A stretch of DNA of 64,000 nucleotides from CAZYHS01 sp964647545 (GTDB lineage Bacteria > UBA10199 > GCA-002796325 > 1-14-0-20-49-13), in contig CAZYHS010000008.1 in NCBI GenBank assembly GCA_964647545.1, positions 4,156 to 68,155 of the forward strand, read 5' to 3'. Shown here piece by piece: positions 7,541 to 15,862 of this stretch. The notes under the pieces were generated by a model, which saw only the letters and a program-made list of their open reading frames with translations, searched no databases and had not been told where the DNA came from. A program made the position numbers and the translations under genes. The first letter of the stretch is position 1, and each line of letters begins with the position of its first letter.

Positions 7541-8500
7541 TTAAGATCTAATCAACTCGATCAATCTTCGAGGATCAAAAAAATTCGCCTCCGCCTCACC
7601 TCGACATGCGAACCAGCATTTATCGCAAGTGATCACCGGCACCTTGTCGTGCGAATACTCCATCGCGGAACAAAATCTTGGGAGCTCGGAACAAGGCTGC
7701 AAAAAGCCGTCGGGAGTGACCTGCACCCAGCGTGTTCCGGCTTTACAGTCTGGGATCGCCCCCTGAGCAACGAACTGCGGCACTCTATCGAGATAATAAT
7801 CAGAGTTCTTAATGTTGCCCAGATCGCGCTTCATCTGTTTGAGCTCTTTGATGATACGAGTAAGCTTGATGTAAGATTCGTCGTTGGCGATCATGTGGGT
7901 CTTATTGTCCTTTTTCATGTGACAATAAGTCGAAAAAGAGACGGCGACACCCCACTCTTTTGCTTTTTTCACCAGCGGAATAATGTGGTCGATATTGGTG
8001 TCCATGATTATGGTGTTAAACACCACATTATATCCTTCGCGCGCAAGCTCCGGCACGACGGTCGATATTTTTTTGAAGAGGCCGGGAACTCCGCGCATCT
8101 GGTCGTGCGTTTCGTCTAAAAAATCGAGCGATATCGACAGCTGATTTAGCCCCGCGTCGAAAAGTTCGGCGGCCCGCTCTTTTGTAAGCAGTATTCCGTT
8201 GGTCACCATCGCCACGTAATGACAGTACGGCCTCGCTTTCCTGACAATGTCGGCCAGATCCTTTCTGATGAGAGGTTCGCCGCCGGACAACGAAAGTACA
8301 ACCGGCCTAAATTCTTTAACGATGTCTGTATAGTCGGCAAGTTCCGGAGGGCTCTTCTCTTCCCAGTAGCCGCAAAAATTGCATTTTGCATTGCAGCGTT
8401 TTGTCACTTCGATGTTTACCCAGTTTGGACGGCGACGGATAAAGCACCTGATATAATAGAAAAGCCCGCGCCAAGCGGGAGGTTTTGTGAATTTTTTCAT
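7541..8500 (-). CDS. Radical SAM enzyme with C-terminal cysteine-rich region
   Basis: 319 residues from ATG 8500 (an in-frame TTG lies at 8512; neither has a good RBS). The 4Fe-4S/SAM motif CNAKCNFC is near residue 34, followed by SLSGGEPL, the GGEP element that binds SAM. Late cysteines (DCKAGTRW, QPCSEL, TCDKCWFAC) suggest a SPASM-like auxiliary cluster. The family covers many reactions, and MoaA-like peptide modification or lipid chemistry are both possible. It is divergent from the CDP-alcohol transferase with about 75 bases between them, so shared regulation and a role in the same pathway are plausible but unproven. Confidence 0.85.
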   Translation of the reverse strand: MKKFTKPPAWRGLFYYIRCFIRRRPNWVNIEVTKRCNAKCNFCGYWEEKSPPELADYTDIVKEFRPVVLSLSGGEPLIRKDLADIVRKARPYCHYVAMVTNGILLTKERAAELFDAGLNQLSISLDFLDETHDQMRGVPGLFKKISTVVPELAREGYNVVFNTIIMDTNIDHIIPLVKKAKEWGVAVSFSTYCHMKKDNKTHMIANDESYIKLTRIIKELKQMKRDLGNIKNSDYYLDRVPQFVAQGAIPDCKAGTRWVQVTPDGFLQPCSELPRFCSAMEYSHDKVPVITCDKCWFACRGEAEANFFDPRRLIELIRS

Positions 8501-8575
8501 TGCGAAATGCAACTAACAAAACTAGTCTTACGCGTCAAATTTAAATTAAGCCTTTCAATTTCATTAAGGAAAAAT

Positions 8576-9907
8576 ATGAAATCCCGTTTCGTAATCTACA
8601 TCCCCACCGACACTGATGAGGCGACCTCGGTCAGTTTTGCAAAAGTCTGCGGCGTCCCTTTATGGCTTAGACCGATTCTAGCAATGGAAGCCGCCGGCAT
8701 CACCGCTTTCACTATCGTCTCTCCCGCAAACCACAGAAGACAAATTCTTAAAAACATTCAAAAGGTAATTAAGAACCGCCGCATTCACATAAGCCTCATC
8801 TTCACAAAGAGCGGTTCCAAGCTCGAAGCGGATGAGGCAAGAGAGCTTGTGGGCCACGTCGATGAACAGGTCTATTTTTTCAACGCGAACTATATTCTCC
8901 CCGGTCTGGCCGGTTACATAAAAGACAACCTTCTCTCTACGGTCATAAAAGCCGGCGAAGTGGGCATCTTCAAACCGATGACCAAGCGACTTGCGCTGGT
9001 CGCCCTTAACCGCAAAGATGTCGAAACTTTCATAGAACGCGTCGAAAACAAACCGGCGACGATCGAAGATCTGCTGGAAAAAGAGATCGAAGGACTTTCA
9101 AAACGCTATCACCCCTTCGGCGACGAGGGGATCATCGTCGAAAAATTTGCCGAGACCTATCTTGCCGAGCATATGCTCGCCGAACATATTCGGGTCAATA
9201 CAGGCACGTGGGTCGCGCGCGAAATCAACAAAAGAATCAGCCTTCCGTTCAGTCTCATTCTCGCCAGAATGAGAATCAGTCCCAACATAATAACGGCGGT
9301 CAACATATTCATCGGACTCTGTGCCGGCATCGGCGCGGCCGGCAGAACCTATACCGGCGTGCTGCTCGGCGCCATTCTCTTCCAGACGGCGTCAATAATC
9401 GACGGCTGCGACGGCGAAGTGGCAAAGCTCACCTTCCGCACTTCAAAGTTCGGCCAATACATCGACTCGCTTTCGGATAACCTTAGTTTGGTCGCGTTTT
9501 TAACGGGCATGATGATCCACCAGTATCGCGTGACCGGTTCGACCCATGCGTTCATGGTGGGAGGGGCGTTGCTGGTAGGCGTCGCCCTTTTCATTGCGAT
9601 CATGGCAGAATATCTCAAGCACAACACGAACTCGGCCAGCTTTGTCACCTACGACAAAGAGGTCATACAAAAGCTCAATCCGGACAATACGCCGCGCATC
9701 GTTTTGCTGCTCATAAAATATTTCAGGTTCTTCTTTAAGAAAGATTCTTTCTCGCTAATCTTTCTCATCACGGCGATCTTCGGCGTGCTGCATCTATGGT
9801 TTTACGTCATAGCATTCGGCGTGTGGGTCGGAGTTGCCGTCCTTTTCTATCTGCGCGAGCGGGATTTAAAAGCAAAAAAAGCCGTCGCAAAATCCAAGGA
9901 AGCCTAG
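8576..9907 (+). CDS. CDP-alcohol phosphotransferase with degenerate nucleotidyltransferase-like N-terminal domain
   Basis: 443 residues from ATG 8576 (AAGGA 5 bases upstream). Residues about 1-200 resemble a sugar-nucleotidyltransferase fold by position but lack the glycine-rich LAAGxGTR signature. Residues about 205-430 are a membrane CDP-alcohol transferase with D-G-C-D-G-E-V-A-K, a further glycine, then D-S-L-S-D, i.e. the D-x2-D-G-x2-A-R-x8-G-x3-D-x3-D motif with Lys for Arg. The layout recalls bifunctional inositol-phosphate cytidylyltransferase/di-myo-inositol-phosphate synthases. With an INO1 homologue and a stand-alone nucleotidyltransferase close by, a CDP-inositol (or similar) substrate is likely. 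The acceptor is unknown. Confidence 0.82.
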   Translation: MKSRFVIYIPTDTDEATSVSFAKVCGVPLWLRPILAMEAAGITAFTIVSPANHRRQILKNIQKVIKNRRIHISLIFTKSGSKLEADEARELVGHVDEQVYFFNANYILPGLAGYIKDNLLSTVIKAGEVGIFKPMTKRLALVALNRKDVETFIERVENKPATIEDLLEKEIEGLSKRYHPFGDEGIIVEKFAETYLAEHMLAEHIRVNTGTWVAREINKRISLPFSLILARMRISPNIITAVNIFIGLCAGIGAAGRTYTGVLLGAILFQTASIIDGCDGEVAKLTFRTSKFGQYIDSLSDNLSLVAFLTGMMIHQYRVTGSTHAFMVGGALLVGVALFIAIMAEYLKHNTNSASFVTYDKEVIQKLNPDNTPRIVLLLIKYFRFFFKKDSFSLIFLITAIFGVLHLWFYVIAFGVWVGVAVLFYLRERDLKAKKAVAKSKEA

Positions 9908-9915
9908 GAGCGAAC

Positions 9916-10554
9916 ATGCCAAAGATACTGATCTTCGATTTTGACGGAACAATAGTCGATTCCATGAACGAGTTCGCAGACATAGCCTCCAAAGTTTTGA
10001 ATAAGCATTTTGGAACTCCGGTCGAAACGGCCAGAAACCAATATTTCGAAACGAGCGGGCTCCCATTCTTCGAACAGGTCGAATTGCTACATCCCAAAGA
10101 TCCAAAAAATGCGGTCGCGGTCGATGAATATGAAACCGAAAAGAAAGTGAATTATCTCTCTCACAAGGCCTTTGCAGACGTTCCCGCGGCAATTTCGCAG
10201 ATCCGCGAAGCGGGCGTCAAGACCGTCGTGTCGTCGAACAACTTTCAGGAGCTCGTCGATCGTCTTGTTGAACGAATAGACATCGACTTTGACATGGTGC
10301 TTGGATGGAGAGAAAATTTCGCAAAAGGGCCGGAGCATTTCGAACATGCGCGCAAAAGTTTCGGATGCGACAAAATCGACATGATCTTTGTCGGTGACTC
10401 ATTGAAGGACTTTGACCGCGCGCTCGATTACGGCATCGGCTTCATAGGCAAGACCGGCACATTCTCAAAGGACGATTTTTTAAGGCACAATAACGGCATA
10501 AAAACGATCGACTCGCTCTCCGATCTGGCCGCACTTGTGCGCAAGGAAAGATAA
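9916..10554 (+). CDS. HAD-family phosphatase of the inositol cluster
   Basis: 212 residues. Motif I FDFDGTIVDS with nucleophile Asp9, motif II TVVSSNN, motif III lysine region, and motif IV IFVGDSLKDFDRA make a complete HAD phosphatase with a small helical cap (about 18-85). It probably dephosphorylates a small molecule or lipid head group; in this context an inositol-phosphate or phosphatidylinositol-phosphate intermediate is a reasonable guess. ATG 9916 has TAGGAG 5 bases upstream. It lies 8 bases after the transferase and 1 base before the nucleotidyltransferase, so one operon. Confidence 0.85.
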   Translation: MPKILIFDFDGTIVDSMNEFADIASKVLNKHFGTPVETARNQYFETSGLPFFEQVELLHPKDPKNAVAVDEYETEKKVNYLSHKAFADVPAAISQIREAGVKTVVSSNNFQELVDRLVERIDIDFDMVLGWRENFAKGPEHFEHARKSFGCDKIDMIFVGDSLKDFDRALDYGIGFIGKTGTFSKDDFLRHNNGIKTIDSLSDLAALVRKER

Positions 10555-10555
10555 C

Positions 10556-11281
10556 ATGAAAGCAATAATTTTAGCCGCCGGCAAAGGAACGCGGCTTGGC
10601 GATCTGACGATAGACAGGCCGAAGTCGATGGTAAACGTCGGGGGGCGGCCCATAATAGATTCGGTGCTCGATTATTGCGATCATCCAATGGTCGATGAGA
10701 TCGGCATCGTCGGAGGATTTGCGTTCGAAACCCTTTCGATACACATCGAAATGTACCGCCGCTGCGGCTATCAGAAAAAAATAACGCTGTTCGAAAACAA
10801 AAGATTCGACGAAGGTTCCATACGCACAGTAATGACCGCCGAAGATTTTCTCGATAGCGATTTCATGCTGCTAAACGCCGACCACATCTATCCCAAACGA
10901 ATGCTTGAGCGTTTCATCGCCCAGTTCAAGGGAATTACGACCGCATGCGACAGGGACAGAGAGCTTGTCGCCGACGACATGAAGGTCAAAGTGGGCTCCG
11001 ACGGGTTTCTGACAAAGATAAGAAAAGACCTGACCGATTTCGAATGGGGCTACATCGGCTCGACCTACGTCCCCAAAGATAGGGTCGCCACTTATAAGAA
11101 CGCCATGCGCGAGGCCTACGATGTTTACGGCAAGCAGTCCAACATCGAAACCGTCGTCGGGCATCTGGCGGCCAACGACGAAAAAGTTAGCGTCGCCGAC
11201 CTAAGCGGCATCGGCTGGATAGAGGTCGACACGCAAGACGATCTTTCGGCCGCAAACGAAAAGATAAAAACACTCTTATGA
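10556..11281 (+). CDS. Sugar/inositol-phosphate nucleotidyltransferase
   Basis: 241 residues with the intact nucleotide-binding signature ILAAGKGTRLG and DRPKSMVNVGGRPII, then NADHIYP near 105, whose aspartate would bind Mg. This is the fold of CTP/UTP-dependent nucleotidyltransferases; NADHIYP and YIGSTYVPKD recall inositol-1-phosphate cytidylyltransferases. The expected reaction is NTP + alcohol-phosphate to NDP-alcohol + PPi. It would supply the activity missing from the degenerate N-terminal domain of the CDP-alcohol transferase two genes upstream. AAGGAAAG precedes ATG 10556; the stop overlaps the next start (ATGA). Confidence 0.85.
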   Translation: MKAIILAAGKGTRLGDLTIDRPKSMVNVGGRPIIDSVLDYCDHPMVDEIGIVGGFAFETLSIHIEMYRRCGYQKKITLFENKRFDEGSIRTVMTAEDFLDSDFMLLNADHIYPKRMLERFIAQFKGITTACDRDRELVADDMKVKVGSDGFLTKIRKDLTDFEWGYIGSTYVPKDRVATYKNAMREAYDVYGKQSNIETVVGHLAANDEKVSVADLSGIGWIEVDTQDDLSAANEKIKTLL

Positions 11282-12279
11282 AGAAGTTGCTTAGATATCT
11301 ATTTTCGGTGATCGGGCTTGGGCTTTTTGTCTGGCTTGTCTTTAAGATAGGCCCGTCCAAAATCGTCACGAACTTCGCAAAGATCGGCTGGTATTTCATT
11401 CCGGTCTTTGCGATCTCCATCGTCTGGTATCTTTGCTACACGCTCGCATGGATACAGTTTTTAAGGCCTCTCAACAAAAAATTGAAATTTCGAGAGCTCT
11501 TCCGCATAAAGATAATCGGCGAAGCCCTTAACACCCTCACCCCGATGAACTTTGTCGCCGGCGATCCGGCGCGCGCGTATCTGCTGAGACACCGTTTTCC
11601 GATCACGGAAGGGACCGCTTCGGTAGTGGTGGACAGGACTTTGCACACGATCGGAATTTTGGTCGTGGTCCTTTTGGGCATCGCCGCGGCGTTTGTCGAA
11701 CTTAAATTTCTGCCAAAGAACATCAAATACGGCCTTCCGATAGTCTTTATGGTGGCGTCGGTCTTTGTGACCTTCGTTTTCATTCATCAGCAAAAAGGGC
11801 TATTCACGCTTATCGCAAGCATCGCACAACGCCTGCGCATCAAAAAAAGTTTTTCGACCAAAACGCTCGAAAAATTTGAAGAGGTCGACGGCCACATTCA
11901 GGATTTTTACAAAAAGAACAAACGCGGCTTTTGGATAGCTTTGTCCGCTCATATTTTCGGCAGGTTTCTCGGAATAATAGAGATCTACATGATAGGTCTT
12001 GCGGCGAATCAAACTTTTCCGTTCAAGGCAGCCATTTTGCTTGGAGCGGCGGCGCCAATAATAAATTTTATCTTTGCCTTTATTCCGGGCTCTTTAGGGG
12101 TGCTGGAAAGTGCCTACAGCGGAATACTTTATTTCCTTAACATCTCGCCTTCGGTGGGTTTGACAATTCAGATAATTAGGCGTCTTAGGTCGGCAATATG
12201 GATCGCCATCGGTTTTGTCTGTCTTGGGGTGCAGGGAAGAAAAAATCTGCTAAAGGCCGAAGCGGAAAAAGAGATCTAA
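11278..12279 (+). CDS. UPF0104/LPG-synthase-like polytopic membrane protein
   Basis: 333 residues with about eight hydrophobic segments and the family landmarks NTLTPMNFVAGDPARAYLL near 85 and FIPGSLGVLESAY near 270. It matches the transmembrane domain of lysylphosphatidylglycerol synthase (YbhN/UPF0104), members of which flip or modify lipids or glycans. No aminoacyl-transferase domain is attached. As the last gene of the 8576-12279 operon, with 4-base overlap, it may move the inositol-lipid product across the inner membrane; that is inference. Confidence 0.82.
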   Translation: MKKLLRYLFSVIGLGLFVWLVFKIGPSKIVTNFAKIGWYFIPVFAISIVWYLCYTLAWIQFLRPLNKKLKFRELFRIKIIGEALNTLTPMNFVAGDPARAYLLRHRFPITEGTASVVVDRTLHTIGILVVVLLGIAAAFVELKFLPKNIKYGLPIVFMVASVFVTFVFIHQQKGLFTLIASIAQRLRIKKSFSTKTLEKFEEVDGHIQDFYKKNKRGFWIALSAHIFGRFLGIIEIYMIGLAANQTFPFKAAILLGAAAPIINFIFAFIPGSLGVLESAYSGILYFLNISPSVGLTIQIIRRLRSAIWIAIGFVCLGVQGRKNLLKAEAEKEI

Positions 12280-12281
12280 AA

Positions 12282-12641
12282 CTACGACGACCTGCCGCCG
12301 CCCGACTTTACATCGAACATTTCGGCATATTTTGGATCGAACTCACTAGCGTCGAGAATTCTCTCGGTAACCTCTTCGGTTATGCTGATTTCGTCAAGCT
12401 CGGGCATGATCGACTTTTTAACTTTTTCTTTAACGCGCATTTTTCTGCGGTTTCGTTCGACCGAAGTGCGGCCGATCCTGACGAGTCCGCTAAATTCCTC
12501 GGCGTCTGCTTTCATCGCCTCATGAGCGATATCGATCATCTCCGGCTGGCTCTTTTTGGGCGCAGCTTTGGAGCTATTATTTTCCTGACCCGACCTGTGC
12601 GGGCTTCCCAGTAGAACTGAATTTATCCATTTTAATATCAT
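12282..12641 (-). CDS. Small hypothetical protein, charged
   Basis: 119 residues from ATG 12641 (an alternative GTG lies at 12665). Not recognised. The N-terminus (MILKWINSVLLGS) is short and weakly hydrophobic; the rest is polar with many Lys, Arg and Glu, including RRKMRVKEKVKKS. It lies convergent to the membrane protein gene with only 2 bases between stops, between two inositol genes. TAGGGA lies upstream of the ATG. It fills most of the gap on the minus strand, but a chance reading frame cannot be excluded. Confidence 0.5.
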   Translation of the reverse strand: MILKWINSVLLGSPHRSGQENNSSKAAPKKSQPEMIDIAHEAMKADAEEFSGLVRIGRTSVERNRRKMRVKEKVKKSIMPELDEISITEEVTERILDASEFDPKYAEMFDVKSGGGRSS

Positions 12642-12831
12642 AACCAAGTTCCCTATCCCACTCACCTAACTTATCGCCATCCCTCCAAAAAAGTTGCTAC
12701 CTTTTTTGTTTTTTTTACAGGTTTTATTCGACGCGACTGGCTCGGTTTTTATTTAATCGTTGCAAGATAAGTTTAAAGTGCTAATAGCCCCAAACCCGCG
12801 TAAAACGCGGTAAACGAAAGGAAAAAACGCT

Positions 12832-14154
12832 ATGATGACACAGCAGCAGCCCAGAAAGATCGAGCCGGCCGAGGGGCGCTTAGGCATACTGACGGTAGGC
12901 CTTGGCGCGGTCGCAACCACCTTTATTGCAGGTGTAGAATCGATCAGGCGCGGCTCGACCCGTCCGATAGGAAGCGTCACCCAGATGGGGACGATCCGAC
13001 TTGGAAAAAGGACCGATAACCGTAATCCCCTGATTAAAGATTTCGTCCCGCTGGCTAATCTTGACGACATCGTTTTCGGAGCGTGGGACCCGATCCCCGA
13101 CAACGCTTATGAGGCAGCCTCAAAAGCGGGCGTGCTTAAACGCGAGCACATCGAACCGCTCAAGCCTTTCCTCACAGCTATCGAACCGATGAAAGCGGCC
13201 TTCGACAAAAATTACGTTAAAAAACTCGACGGCACCCATTTCAAGCAGGCAAAGAACAAAATGGAACTTGCCGAGCAGCTCATGGAGGACATAAGGAAGT
13301 TCAAAGAGATGCACAAATGCGCGCGCATGGTTGTCGTATGGTGCGCCTCCACCGAAGTTTATATGAAGCAGTCGCCTGCCCATGAGACGCTTGCGAAGTT
13401 CGAGGCTGCCATGAGAGCCAACGACCCGAGCATTGCCCCCAGCATGATTTACGCTTATGCCGCCGTGAAAATGGGCATTCCGTTCGCCAACGGAGCCCCC
13501 AACCTCACGGTTGACATTCCGGCCATTCTTGAGCTCTCGCAGCAGACCGGCGCTCCGATAAGCGGCAAGGATTTCAAGACGGGTCAGACCCTCATGAAAA
13601 CCATTCTTGCCCCCGGTTTTAGAAGCCGCCTTTTAGGCCTTAACGGCTGGTATTCGACGAACATTCTTGGGAACCGCGACGGCGAAGTTTTAGACGATCC
13701 CGAATCGTTCAAAACCAAAGAGGTCTCTAAGCTTGGCGTTCTTGAAACGATACTTCAGCCCGAGCTCAACAGCGAACTTTACGGCAATTTCTACCACAAG
13801 GTTTGCATCAACTATTATCCGCCCCGCGGCGATAATAAAGAGGGCTGGGACAATATCGATATCTTCGGATGGATGGGTTACCCGATGCAGATCAAGGTCA
13901 ACTTTCTCTGCCGCGATTCGATACTTGCCGCCCCAATTGTGCTCGATCTGGCCATCTTCAGCGACCTTTGCAAACGCGCCGGATTCAAAGGCATTCAGGA
14001 ATGGATGTCTTTCTTCTACAAATCGCCGATGACGGCACCGGGACTTTACGCCGAAAACAATCTCTTCATTCAGGAAATGAAGATGAAGAACACGCTGCGC
14101 TGGATGATGGGCGAAGAACCTATCACCCACCTTGGTCGTGAATATTACGACTGA
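12832..14154 (+). CDS. ino1: Myo-inositol-1-phosphate synthase
   Basis: 440 residues. The NAD site is VGLGAVATTFIAGVESIR (about 26-43), followed by GSVTQMGTIRLGKR and FGAWDPIPDNAYEAA, and later ISGKDFKTGQT and LNGWYSTNILGNRDG, all diagnostic of INO1. It converts glucose-6-phosphate to inositol-1-phosphate. Length is between the short actinobacterial (about 360) and eukaryotic (about 520) forms. AAGGAAAAAACGCT precedes the ATG; a weak promoter-like pair (TTGCAA 12760, TAATAG 12782) lies upstream. It is in the same direction as the 8576-12279 operon, 552 bases beyond it, with its own terminator. Confidence 0.95.
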   Translation: MMTQQQPRKIEPAEGRLGILTVGLGAVATTFIAGVESIRRGSTRPIGSVTQMGTIRLGKRTDNRNPLIKDFVPLANLDDIVFGAWDPIPDNAYEAASKAGVLKREHIEPLKPFLTAIEPMKAAFDKNYVKKLDGTHFKQAKNKMELAEQLMEDIRKFKEMHKCARMVVVWCASTEVYMKQSPAHETLAKFEAAMRANDPSIAPSMIYAYAAVKMGIPFANGAPNLTVDIPAILELSQQTGAPISGKDFKTGQTLMKTILAPGFRSRLLGLNGWYSTNILGNRDGEVLDDPESFKTKEVSKLGVLETILQPELNSELYGNFYHKVCINYYPPRGDNKEGWDNIDIFGWMGYPMQIKVNFLCRDSILAAPIVLDLAIFSDLCKRAGFKGIQEWMSFFYKSPMTAPGLYAENNLFIQEMKMKNTLRWMMGEEPITHLGREYYD

Positions 14155-14178
14155 ACTGTTTTGAATTAGACCGCTAAG

Positions 14179-14212
14179 AAAAAGCCCTGAAGAATTTCTT
14201 CAGGGCTTTTTT
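14179..14212. terminator. Bidirectional intrinsic terminator after ino1
   Basis: A perfect inverted repeat, AAAAAGCCCTGAAGAA against TTCTTCAGGGCTTTTTT with one loop base, so folding gives a long stem with a small loop. A and T tracts on both sides allow it to end ino1 and the convergent ChaN-like gene. Confidence 0.9.
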
Positions 14213-14213
14213 A

Positions 14214-15818
14214 TTAGATCCTCTTCGGCATTTTAACTTTTTTAAGGCGTTTGTAGAGGTCAAAATAGACTATCGACGCCTCCCCCTCTTTTTTCCAGTT
14301 GGACTTCATCAGTTCACGAACTTCCGATTTGGATATCTGCTCGCTCATAACCGCATAAAAAAGCCGGTCGCCCAGCATGTAACCCAGCCCGTGAGTCACG
14401 CTGAAAAAAAGATCTGGGCGCAAAGCCCTGATGATGCGTCCGTGGTCGGGCCGGCTGGGCTCCCTCTTTAAAAAATCCAAAACAATGCAGGCGGTCTCAA
14501 ATTCGGAGCGTCTCTCCTGAGGGACTCGTATCGTCGAAAAATAGGCTATCAGATTTTGAAATTCTTTTTCGTGAAAACATTTACGTTTGGGATTAATGAG
14601 CTTCGATCCGAAAAATGCCAGCCCCTCGTGCAGAATGTTAGCGAAAAAAGCGTCTTCGTGAGTGCGCTTGAATTCTCTACCGCCCAGTACATGTTTGATA
14701 AAATGGGCCGCCTCTTCGGCTGCGTGATTCACAGACAGGTTCGCAAGATAGACTATCCTCTTCTCGGGGATAAAATAGCTCTCGCTGGCCGATATCTGTC
14801 GCTTAAGTCCGGAAAGTTCTTTAGCGCTCAACTGCCCCTTAAGCTGTTGCAGAAACGACAGGTCGCCGCAGGTATAAACATCGACCTTTTCGCGTTCGTC
14901 CTTCAGATCAATCCCGAGAAACGAAGAAATATGATCGACCAAATCCAAAAAGCTGGCCCTTGAATCGGCAAAATCGATCTCCCCCTCTTCATGTTCAAGC
15001 CAATTTATGTAGGACTGCTGGCAGACGATCGGAGGGGTGTGCATTCTGCAAAACGAACTGTCGTCGATCTTTACGAGCTCTATCCGGTGGTCAAGGCCCT
15101 TTTCGGCCAGATCCCAATAGATACTGTCCGAATTTTGAAAAAGGGTCAGATCTTTGAGACTCCCGCCGGAAAGTTTTCTAACCTGCTCTGGAAGATGGGC
15201 AAGATGAAGATCACCGATCAAAATAAAAATCTTACGGTCGGGATGTTTCTTGCAAAGCTCGACGATAAGTTTCGCCGTGGCCAAGTCTCTCTGGACAAGT
15301 CCGGCGTTCCTTCCGGCCGCATCTATGCCGGCTATCGGAAGTTTATGGTAGAGGGCAAAGTCAAATAACGGTTTAAAATTTTCCCAAAGGTCGAAGACCC
15401 AATGCTGCCTGAGCCCGACTTTTTTAATGAACTCGTCCTCTGTAAGCCCTCCGGCCAAATAATTGTCGATGACGCTTTGATGGCGGCGGTGTATCAGCTC
15501 CAGCCCCAAAAGGAGCTTTTTGTCCCGCTGAATAAAGGTCTTTAAAAGGCGTAAAAACGAACGCTGGCTCTGATTGCAGGTGTGATAATCGCCGACGTAA
15601 ACGACCTGAGCCTTGGCAACGGCATCGATCATGTCGTCGTAAGTGGCAAGTTCTGAATATGAAGCGACGCGCTTTTTATAGCGAGATTCGTACGAGCTAA
15701 AGCCCCGCTCTTTGACCACAATCGAGTTCTCGATTATCTCTTTATTGCGGCGCCAGAGATTCTTTTGAATCTTCAAAAGTTCTTGTCTTGGTGATATCCC
15801 CATCTCTTGGCGGGGCAT
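14214..15818 (-). CDS. ChaN-like (haem-binding uptake fold) protein, extended
   Basis: 534 residues from ATG 15818; start uncertain (in-frame TTG at 15881, no clear RBS). The first half carries the ChaN/DUF399 pattern: VVYVGDYHTCNQSQRSF, GLELIHRRHQ, IAGIDAAGRN and LIGDLHLAH, a Tiki-like fold with paired Glu and His residues that may bind metal or haem. ChaN proteins are usually 250-300 residues, so the second half (about 270-534) is an extra domain I do not recognise. No signal peptide is seen at 15818. It follows the secreted protease genes and may be the last gene of that run. Confidence 0.72.
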   Translation of the reverse strand: MPRQEMGISPRQELLKIQKNLWRRNKEIIENSIVVKERGFSSYESRYKKRVASYSELATYDDMIDAVAKAQVVYVGDYHTCNQSQRSFLRLLKTFIQRDKKLLLGLELIHRRHQSVIDNYLAGGLTEDEFIKKVGLRQHWVFDLWENFKPLFDFALYHKLPIAGIDAAGRNAGLVQRDLATAKLIVELCKKHPDRKIFILIGDLHLAHLPEQVRKLSGGSLKDLTLFQNSDSIYWDLAEKGLDHRIELVKIDDSSFCRMHTPPIVCQQSYINWLEHEEGEIDFADSRASFLDLVDHISSFLGIDLKDEREKVDVYTCGDLSFLQQLKGQLSAKELSGLKRQISASESYFIPEKRIVYLANLSVNHAAEEAAHFIKHVLGGREFKRTHEDAFFANILHEGLAFFGSKLINPKRKCFHEKEFQNLIAYFSTIRVPQERRSEFETACIVLDFLKREPSRPDHGRIIRALRPDLFFSVTHGLGYMLGDRLFYAVMSEQISKSEVRELMKSNWKKEGEASIVYFDLYKRLKKVKMPKRI

Positions 15819-15862
15819 TTTACAGAATTTTTTTGAAAAGAAAAGCGGATAAAAGAACTTGC

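Noticed and set aside
12198..12614. Plus-strand frame overlapping the end of the UPF0104 gene
   Set aside because: It overlaps a real gene in another frame and has no RBS; the minus-strand frame in the gap is more plausible.
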